The translations under genes and the position numbers were made by a program. The notes beneath the pieces were generated by a model, which was not told where the DNA came from, did not search any database, and worked only from the letters and a program-made list of their open reading frames with translations. From Nitrospira bacterium HGW-Nitrospira-1 (GTDB taxonomy: Bacteria > Nitrospirota > Thermodesulfovibrionia > Thermodesulfovibrionales > UBA6898), in assembly GCA_002839535.1 (NCBI GenBank), contig PGYF01000019.1, forward strand, positions 30,465-49,493: a stretch of DNA of 19,029 nucleotides. Reading direction: 5' to 3'. Below are positions 14,007 to 19,029 of this stretch, piece after piece. Positions within the stretch are counted from its first letter, which is position 1, and every line of letters starts with the position of its first letter.

Positions 14007-15383
14007 CTATTTAATGCGTTCTTCAATAAGCTGAATTATTACAGACCTCAAGCCTTCCAGAGTATAGTTATAAGGGTCTAACACAGCAATTTTATCAGCC
14101 AGTTCTCTTTCATCAAGGCAGTCCTGAAACCAGACAGAAAAATCATTAACTCCCTTGTGAAGTCTTAACCTTGACTCAAAGATATGAAAATAAAGAGAAT
14201 CAATACTCACCTTTCGCAAGACCTCCACAAATTCTCTTAAATCATGGGCAACATAGGGAGTAGGCAGAATTACATTTACTGATTTAATAAAATGGAATTC
14301 CCTTCCTTCAGCGGCCGTCCGTCCATTCTCTCTTGTTAATAACTCTTCGTTGATAACAGCTATAATTCTTTCTCTTAACTCGCCGATTGTAGAGAATTCA
14401 AAGGTATCTATATTGGATAGTTTCTCTGCAAGGATTTCATCACCGATGACATCACCGACCCACACTGCAAACTCATTGGCTGGTTGAGGGGTAAGATATT
14501 GATATTCTTCCATGAAATTATGAGTGTGGTAATAAACTACCGAGTCAGGGACATCTTTCAATATGCTGACAAGCTCTGATAGATTTCCTGCCTTCAGCCC
14601 TGTCAATTCTTTCATATAGAGTCGTGTATAAAAACGGAATGGTTGTGTTGCTTTTTTAAGTGGTTTTCTATATGTGGTAACTGTTGTTTTCGTGAATTTA
14701 CTATTAGGCACAAGGATAATCCTGTCATCAGGAGCCTTAATCTGAATATTCCTCAATGTTATATCAGAGACATAGCCTTCCTCGCCTGACTCAAGTTTGA
14801 CATAATCGCCTGTCTTGATTAATTTACCGCGGGCTAATTCAAACCCCGAGAAAATATTAAGCATCTCATCACGGGATGCAAGGATAACTACCAATAAGCC
14901 TATAGTCAGCAATAAAACCAATGGTGTGGTCGGCGCCCCCCATATATCAAGCAATATCAACACCCCTGCAACAATAAAGGTAATCCGCGCCACATTGATT
15001 ACTATGGTTGTTGGAAGCAGAGGCAGCGCTTTTAGCCTGTTTAGATATAGGTGAAGTAATTTTTCAGCAAGACTGATAATCGTCCACGTTAAAGAAATAA
15101 CAAAAACACTTCCAATGATTCTTACAGCCAAGACTTTAGCCTGTGGGGATAATGTTGAAATCTGGATAGCTGTATATGCCCCCATTAGAAGGCACCACTG
15201 AAAAAACGGAGTTTTCGTTGTCCGCAGAAGTATCTCACTTCCTTCCCACTTAATCTTAAAAAACAACCCGTTAAGATAATTGAAGAGGGTTCTCCTTGCC
15301 CAGATGGCAACCACAAAGAAAGCCATGAAGACAATAGTCGGCGCTGTTATTGAAAGCCAATTTTTAGTAAGCCATTCGTTCAT
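14007..15383 (-). CDS. MscS-like membrane protein with degenerate pore helix and duplicated C-terminal domain
   Basis: The 458 residues fall into two halves. Residues 1-240 are MscS-like: about five membrane helices (near 12-28, 59-79, 85-106, 130-148, 153-170), then the beta-domain GDYVKLESGEEGYVSDIT and LVPNSKF. The pore helix reads TIGLLVVILASRDEMLNIFSG and lacks most of the Gly/Ala pattern seen in its neighbour, so conductance is uncertain. Residues 267-348 and 381-456 are two copies of one domain; shared features include YxH, (N)(E/D)F(A/S)VW, DE-LA-K and LR--II--I-EE. This domain resembles what I recall as DUF5752, a frequent TreT neighbour; that name is from memory. The ATG at 15383 follows two overlapping TATAAT boxes. 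Its stop forms the ribosome site of treT, tying it to trehalose synthesis. Confidence 0.8.
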   Translation of the reverse strand: MNEWLTKNWLSITAPTIVFMAFFVVAIWARRTLFNYLNGLFFKIKWEGSEILLRTTKTPFFQWCLLMGAYTAIQISTLSPQAKVLAVRIIGSVFVISLTWTIISLAEKLLHLYLNRLKALPLLPTTIVINVARITFIVAGVLILLDIWGAPTTPLVLLLTIGLLVVILASRDEMLNIFSGFELARGKLIKTGDYVKLESGEEGYVSDITLRNIQIKAPDDRIILVPNSKFTKTTVTTYRKPLKKATQPFRFYTRLYMKELTGLKAGNLSELVSILKDVPDSVVYYHTHNFMEEYQYLTPQPANEFAVWVGDVIGDEILAEKLSNIDTFEFSTIGELRERIIAVINEELLTRENGRTAAEGREFHFIKSVNVILPTPYVAHDLREFVEVLRKVSIDSLYFHIFESRLRLHKGVNDFSVWFQDCLDERELADKIAVLDPYNYTLEGLRSVIIQLIEERIK

Positions 15384-15396
15384 TTTTAAGTCTCAG

Positions 15397-15407
15397 ATTA
15401 TATTATA
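15397..15407 (-). promoter_or_regulatory. Candidate promoter for the treT-otsA-otsB operon
   Basis: Two overlapping perfect TATAAT boxes lie on the minus strand (15407-15402 and 15402-15397), 14 to 19 bases before the ATG at 15383, in the 77-bp gap between the two MscS-family genes. No good -35 box is visible, and the ATG has no strong Shine-Dalgarno sequence. A sigma-S-type or activator-dependent promoter is possible. Confidence 0.4.
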
Positions 15408-15460
15408 GATTGTAATTTTCATATAAGTTCACCATGTTTCATTGATACACCCTTACACCC

Positions 15461-16504
15461 TTATTTCTTCCATTCCTTTTCCTCACGGAGATAGACCGTT
15501 CTGTGCGGGAATGGTATCTCTATGCCTTCTTCTTTAAATCTCCTAAAAATCCTCTTTCTCAACTCATGCTGTGCGAGATACTGGTCAACGAATTCCTGAA
15601 CCTGACATATGAGTGTAAAATCAAGAGAGCTTTCTCCAAATCCCGGTATAAACCTTACAAATGGCTCAGGGTCTCGGAGTAACCCGGACACTTCTCCCGC
15701 GGCTTTCTTTGCTTCCTCTACAAGTATGGTTTCAACTTTTTCAGGATCAGAAGAATAGCTCACGCTTATTGAAATTAATAGAGACATCCGTTTTTCAGGC
15801 AGATAATAGTTTGTCACAACACTTTGCGAAAGCTTGCTGTTCGGGATTATGACTGTGTTGTTAGGAAGCATTCTTACCCTCGTCGTCCTCCATGTAATGT
15901 CCTCCACATAGCCTTCCTGTCCTGTCTCGAGTTTTATAAAATCCCCCACCCTTATGGATTTTTCGACAAGTATATGGATTCCTGCAAAAAGGTTTGCCAG
16001 CGTGTCCTGAAGCGCAAGCGCCACTGCAAGTCCGCCGACACCCAGCGCTGTAATCAGAGGAGTGATTGATATTCCCAGGAAACTGAGCGTTATCAGAAAA
16101 CCGACAACAAAAATCGTGCCTTTCAGTATGCCGTACGCAAGGCCTGTTGTTGGAATGGGCAGGCTGGACTTCTGTATGTAATTCCTGAATATCTTTCCCG
16201 CGAGGCTTGCCGATGCTATGGTAATAGAGACTATCACAATGATATGGATAATCCTGGTCAAATAAAAGACATATTTCTCGGAGACATCTGAGAAAGCAAT
16301 GCCCATATAAAGTCCGACGGCAATGCACCAGTAAGCAGAGGGGACTTTTAATGCCTTGATTATTATATCGTCGATCTTTGTCTCTGTTTTATCCGCCCAC
16401 CTGTGAAGGAGCCTGAAGGCTATACTCCTCGCTATTAACAATACAGACGCCGATATTAGGGCCGCGGCAGCGGGTATAACTATCTCTTTTAAACCAGCAC
16501 TCAC
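15461..16504 (-). CDS. mscS: Small-conductance mechanosensitive channel (MscS family)
   Basis: This 347-residue protein has canonical MscS order: four N-terminal membrane helices (near 8-32, 53-72, 82-104 and 125-146) and then the pore helix ALGVGGLAVALALQDTLANLFAG (about 153-175) with intact Gly/Ala packing. After that come the beta domain (GDFIKLETGQEGYVEDITWR, IIPNSKL) and the alpha-beta cytoplasmic cage ending in EIPFPHRTVYL. MscS channels open under membrane tension and release solutes on hypo-osmotic shock. The start is a GTG at 16504, overlapping the stop of the upstream 38-codon ORF by GTGA, with an AAAGGA site seven bases upstream. Placement ahead of trehalose genes suggests it vents trehalose or other osmolytes. 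It is clearly paralogous to the downstream MscS-like protein across the beta domain. Confidence 0.92.
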   Translation of the reverse strand: MSAGLKEIVIPAAAALISASVLLIARSIAFRLLHRWADKTETKIDDIIIKALKVPSAYWCIAVGLYMGIAFSDVSEKYVFYLTRIIHIIVIVSITIASASLAGKIFRNYIQKSSLPIPTTGLAYGILKGTIFVVGFLITLSFLGISITPLITALGVGGLAVALALQDTLANLFAGIHILVEKSIRVGDFIKLETGQEGYVEDITWRTTRVRMLPNNTVIIPNSKLSQSVVTNYYLPEKRMSLLISISVSYSSDPEKVETILVEEAKKAAGEVSGLLRDPEPFVRFIPGFGESSLDFTLICQVQEFVDQYLAQHELRKRIFRRFKEEGIEIPFPHRTVYLREEKEWKK

Positions 16505-16617
16505 AGTTTTTTCCTTTCTTCTTTCTTAAGCCTCTTATGTTTCTCTTCCTTAAGCTTCTTCTTTTTATCAAACTCCATCCTTGAAATGTATTCTGCTTCT
16601 CTCTCGCCTGGTTTCAT
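16501..16617 (-). CDS. Small Lys/Glu-rich helical protein (38 codons)
   Basis: The frame reads MKPGEREAEYISRMEFDKKK, then KLKEEKHKRLKKEERKKL and a stop that overlaps the mscS GTG start by four bases. The ATG at 16617 has GGGAG about ten bases upstream; an in-frame ATG at 16623 is too close to that site. The sequence resembles the charged N-terminal helix of small zf-TFIIB-type zinc-finger proteins (MKP-E-EAEYxxRxEFExxKKL), in which a CPxCG ribbon normally follows. Here the frame stops before any cysteine, so it is either a truncated member or a stand-alone peptide coupled to mscS. No function can be assigned. Confidence 0.5.
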   Translation of the reverse strand: MKPGEREAEYISRMEFDKKKKLKEEKHKRLKKEERKKL

Positions 16618-16709
16618 TGACATTTCTCCCTTTTTATTTTTTGAAATTCAGTTTTCACTTTTTTCAACACATTCCTTGCCCGGATGAATTCGACTGCAAG
16701 GATTCCCTG

Positions 16710-16982
16710 TCACATTTTGTTATTAACCTTGATCATCTCTATGGGCTGCTCCCTGCCGCAGTGCCTGCAAACTATTGCATCTTCTTTAATAATCTCTGCG
16801 CAGTAGAAACATTTTTTGGTATATCCCTTAGATGCCAGAGGAGGAAGTACAATAATAACAGCAATAAATAACGGAACAACTGCACATAAGAAAAACCACA
16901 ACATCGGGTTGCGCCCTTTTCCTGCAGCTATAATTCCGCCTACAATGCCTGCAATGATGATCAGTAAGACATATCTAAACAA
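16710..16982 (-). CDS. Small membrane protein with C-terminal zinc ribbon
   Basis: This 90-residue protein has two hydrophobic helices (about 4-20 and 28-48). A soluble tail follows with KKCFYCAEIIKEDAIVCRHCGRE, a CxxC...CxxC zinc-ribbon at about 57-75. Such proteins are widespread and uncharacterised; the ribbon probably binds zinc and mediates contacts. The likely start is TTG at 16982, without a clear Shine-Dalgarno sequence. The frame stays open upstream into a repeat element (17002-17060), so the true start is uncertain and the repeat may have displaced it. Its place between an SPFH gene and the mscS group gives no firm clue to function. Confidence 0.7.
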   Translation of the reverse strand: MFRYVLLIIIAGIVGGIIAAGKGRNPMLWFFLCAVVPLFIAVIIVLPPLASKGYTKKCFYCAEIIKEDAIVCRHCGREQPIEMIKVNNKM

Positions 16983-17001
16983 TCGGATTCTCTGCTTTCT
17001 T

Positions 17002-17060
17002 ACCCCATTAGAAAGCCCCCATTTATAGCCTGGAAAAAGCTTTTTTCTTTCTAACGGGGT
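17002..17060. repeat. Palindromic intergenic element with 14-bp terminal inverted repeats
   Basis: ACCCCATTAGAAAG (17002-17015) and CTTTCTAACGGGGT (17047-17060) are inverted repeats with one mismatch. A perfect AAAAAGCTTTTT palindrome (17034-17045) lies inside. On the minus strand it translates as PGYKWGLSNGVRK, leading into the zinc-ribbon frame. It lies 16 bp past the SPFH gene stop. It could serve as a processing or termination hairpin, but there is no T-run after the stem on the minus strand. Confidence 0.65.
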
Positions 17061-17076
17061 TTTATGCTTATTTCAT

Positions 17077-17943
17077 TTATCTCTTCTGTATCTCACCCAC
17101 ACCTATAAATGGCACAGCCCCAGCGCCGGTAACCTGCGGGAGGATTCCATTCCATTTATCTATAGCCCTGAGATTGGCCTCTATCTTTCTAAGCTCTATA
17201 AGGTCAGGTGAAATATTTGCCCTTTGCAGCCTCAGGGACTCTGCCTCTGCCCTTGCTGCTGTAATCTTCTGTTCTGCCTCTATCTTTATCCTCTCCAGAT
17301 CCCTATTCGCCTTCAGTGCAAGCTGTTCTGCTGTCTGCTTTGACTCAATGGCTTCCATAAATATCTTGGAGAAGCTGAAACCCACGATAGAGAATGCATC
17401 AACCGCTATGTTGTACGCCATGAGCCTTTCAGTAAGGTTTGCTCTCATTGCATCGCTTACCGCTGACCTCTTTGTGATAAGCTCTTCTGCTGAATACCTG
17501 GCTGTCACAGCCTTTACCACCTCCTGCACTGCAGGGTCTATGATGCGCTCTTTAAAGTGTATGCCGATGGACTGATAGACAATATTTGCCTTGTCTGGAA
17601 TTATATGATAGTTAATCGCAACAGTGGAGCTTACATCCTGCAGGTTGGATGATGCAGCTGCTGCATCAGTTGTTGCCTTCTGAACCTTGACATCCATCCG
17701 AATAACCTCCTGCATTATAGGCACCCTGAAATGTAGTCCTTCATCCAACACCTTATCCTGAACAGCGCCAAAATTAAGGACAATACCTCTTTCACCCGCC
17801 CCAATCTGAACCCATGGATTTAAAAACAGGAAAAACACCACAATTGCTCCAATAATCAGCGCAACTTTCGTAACTTTCATAGGTACTTTTTTCATTGCAG
17901 ACTGCATTGCCTCCTTAGCCCTGTAAACATCACTTTCATCCAT
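17077..17943 (-). CDS. Prohibitin-like SPFH/Band 7 membrane protein
   Basis: The 288-residue protein has a short cytoplasmic N-terminus, one membrane helix (about 25-42) and an SPFH/PHB domain (about 45-200). The domain opens with GERGIVLNFGAVQDKVLDEGLHFRVP, and further on there are DVSSTVAINYHI and VVKAVTARYSAEELITKR. A coiled coil (about 203-245, rich in A, E, K and R) leads to a short tail. This is the pattern of prohibitins and of HflC/HflK, which form large membrane rings that limit proteolysis by FtsH. A strong AAAGGAGG site lies seven bases before the ATG. The gene is 76 bp downstream of htpX on the same strand, which supports a joint role in membrane-protein quality control. No HflK/HflC pair is present, so a stand-alone prohibitin is favoured. 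Confidence 0.87.
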   Translation of the reverse strand: MDESDVYRAKEAMQSAMKKVPMKVTKVALIIGAIVVFFLFLNPWVQIGAGERGIVLNFGAVQDKVLDEGLHFRVPIMQEVIRMDVKVQKATTDAAAASSNLQDVSSTVAINYHIIPDKANIVYQSIGIHFKERIIDPAVQEVVKAVTARYSAEELITKRSAVSDAMRANLTERLMAYNIAVDAFSIVGFSFSKIFMEAIESKQTAEQLALKANRDLERIKIEAEQKITAARAEAESLRLQRANISPDLIELRKIEANLRAIDKWNGILPQVTGAGAVPFIGVGEIQKR

Positions 17944-18019
17944 CTTGCCGCCTCCTTTTGATTAAAAGATTAATAAGAAAATCTCCCCTATCCCTCTTTT
18001 CCAAAGAAGGAATGTTTAG

Positions 18020-18868
18020 TTATATTCCTGATCTCATGGCCTCCAGCCTTGCGACCCTCTCTTCAATAGGCGGATGGGTGCTGAAGAGTTTCAGGAGACC
18101 ACCACCTGAAAGAGGACTCACGATAAACATGTGAGCTGTTGCAGGGTTTGCGTTCATGGGGATCCTCTGAGAGGCTGTATGGAGTTTCTTCAGGGCATTG
18201 GCAAGATAGAGCGGATTGCCGGAAATGTGCGCCCCGCCTGCGTCCGCCCCATACTCGCGTGACCGGGAAATAGCCATCTGGACCATCATGGCGGCAATAG
18301 GTCCGACTATCATCATTACAAGGGCAGCGATGGGATTGCCTCCTCTATTATCGTCACTGCTCCTGCCTCCGAATATCATTGCCCACTGTGCCATCTGCGC
18401 AAGGTAGCTGATGGCGCCGGCGATCGCGGCAGCTACAGTGCTCACAAGAATGTCCCTGTTTTTGATGTGCGCGAGTTCATGGGCTATAACCCCTTCAAGC
18501 TCCTCCCTTGAAAGAATCCTCATAATGCCTGTTGTAACGGCAACGATGCCATGTTCCGGATTTCTGCCGGTGGCAAAGGCGTTCGGCTGGTCCTGCTCCA
18601 TGACGCAGACTTTCGGCATAGGAAGTCCGGCCCTCAGGGCAAGTCTTCTGACTATGCTGTAAAGTTCCGGCGCTTCAGTCTCGGTCACTGGTTTTGCCCT
18701 GTACATTTTAAGGACGATCTTGTCGCTGAACCAATAGGTAATAAAGTTCATTCCAAAGGCCATAACAAGGGCAAAGGTCATCCCTGTTTTGCCTCCAAGC
18801 AACCCTCCGACAAAGACCAGGATAAGGGTTAACGTAACCATAAGCATCATTGTTTTCAGACTGTTCAT
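18020..18868 (-). CDS. htpX: HtpX family M48 zinc metalloprotease
   Basis: This 282-residue inner-membrane protease has two N-terminal helices (about 8-24 and 30-46). The zinc motif HELAH is at 130-134, with E131 catalytic, and the third zinc ligand is E205 in SREYGADAGG. Two more hydrophobic helices (about 140-165 and 178-200) lie between these motifs, and the C-terminal THPPIEERVARLEAM is typical of the family. HtpX degrades misfolded or damaged membrane proteins alongside FtsH. The ATG at 18868 has a GGGAGG site six bases upstream. All active-site residues are present. Confidence 0.95.
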   Translation of the reverse strand: MNSLKTMMLMVTLTLILVFVGGLLGGKTGMTFALVMAFGMNFITYWFSDKIVLKMYRAKPVTETEAPELYSIVRRLALRAGLPMPKVCVMEQDQPNAFATGRNPEHGIVAVTTGIMRILSREELEGVIAHELAHIKNRDILVSTVAAAIAGAISYLAQMAQWAMIFGGRSSDDNRGGNPIAALVMMIVGPIAAMMVQMAISRSREYGADAGGAHISGNPLYLANALKKLHTASQRIPMNANPATAHMFIVSPLSGGGLLKLFSTHPPIEERVARLEAMRSGI

Positions 18869-18894
18869 TTCTTACCTCCCTGAAATGTTATCGG

Positions 18895-18917
18895 TATTGT
18901 CAAAAATTAACCACAGA
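18895..18917. repeat. 23-bp repeat, copy 2 (copy 1 at 258-280)
   Basis: The sequence from TATTGTCAAAAATTAACC to CACAGA is identical at both sites and in the same orientation. It lies upstream of htpX here and between vapC and the cooC-like gene at 258. The core AATTAACCACAGA resembles a common intergenic repeat motif. Confidence 0.75.
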
Positions 18918-18932
18918 GAACCCGAGAAAATA

Positions 18933-19029
18933 GTGAAGAACCCTGTGCCAAGAGCACAGGGCGTCAAAAGTCAAAACAAATTTATTCTGTCATTCTCCGG
19001 CTTGACCCCCGCATCAAGCATGCCCTCTG
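18933..19029. repeat. 97-bp dispersed direct repeat, copy 2 (cut by window end)
   Basis: This copy is the same as 9434-9530 with one substitution, including the CCCTGTGC-CAAGA-GCACAGGG hairpin at 18941-18961. As at copy 1, it lies just upstream of a minus-strand gene (htpX, 65 bp away). It may continue beyond the window. Confidence 0.9.

Noticed and set aside
16672..16702. TTCCTTGC...GCAAGGA inverted repeat between the zinc-ribbon gene and the small ORF
   Set aside because: Short arms with a 16-base loop and no second copy seen; too weak to call.
17034..17045. AAAAAGCTTTTT as an intrinsic terminator of the SPFH gene
   Set aside because: The stem is A/T only and has no loop or following T-tract in the minus direction.

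Overview
The window reads as chromosomal DNA of an anaerobic or microaerophilic Gram-negative-type bacterium of moderate GC. The gene mix (a CooC-like maturation ATPase, RNase J, a TreT/OtsAB trehalose cluster, a prohibitin/HtpX pair) and several families of short palindromic repeats would fit Nitrospirota (Thermodesulfovibrionia-like) or a deltaproteobacterial relative. This placement is inference; no rRNA or marker gene is present to settle it.

Layout. 1-192 (-): start of a CooC-like P-loop ATPase. 339-931 (-): a vapBC toxin-antitoxin pair with its own promoter and a candidate operator. 1041-1915 (+): wreckage of a type ISP/IIG restriction-modification gene (C-terminal end only) carrying an in-frame palindromic repeat, followed by a possible Fic N-terminal stub. 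2036-4083 (+): argD and a damaged argF. 4129-5784 (+): RNase J with a leaderless-looking promoter. 5772-9423 (-): a CaCA-type cation exchanger followed by a split Ca2+-type P-ATPase. 9424-9664: a repeat-rich spacer with very strong hairpins. 9665-16617 (-): an osmotic-stress block running from a 38-codon ORF and a canonical MscS channel to a second MscS-like protein with a duplicated C-terminal domain, TreT, a membrane-anchored HAMP-OtsA fusion and OtsB. 16710-16982 (-): a small two-TM zinc-ribbon protein. 17077-18868 (-): htpX and a prohibitin-like SPFH gene. 18895-19029: repeats, including a second copy of the 97-bp repeat seen at 9434.

Most striking is the 9.7-16.5 kb block. It combines two independent trehalose-making routes (OtsA/OtsB, and the reversible one-step TreT) with two MscS-family membrane proteins, so osmolyte synthesis and osmolyte release would be co-expressed. 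Two of its proteins have unusual architectures. OtsA is fused behind TM-periplasmic-TM-HAMP sensor modules, which suggests that trehalose-6-phosphate synthesis is directly gated by a transmembrane signal. The second MscS homologue has a degenerate pore helix and two tandem copies of a C-terminal domain resembling one I recall as a neighbour of TreT (DUF5752, from memory).

A second theme is gene damage that hits catalytic motifs. argF lacks about 26 residues including the STRTR carbamoyl-phosphate loop, and the P-ATPase lacks about 22 residues including the DKTGTLT phosphorylation site; both losses shift the frame while the rest of each gene is clean. They may be recent lesions or assembly errors. 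A third theme is palindromic repeats that sit inside reading frames without breaking them, like the palindromic elements of Rickettsia.
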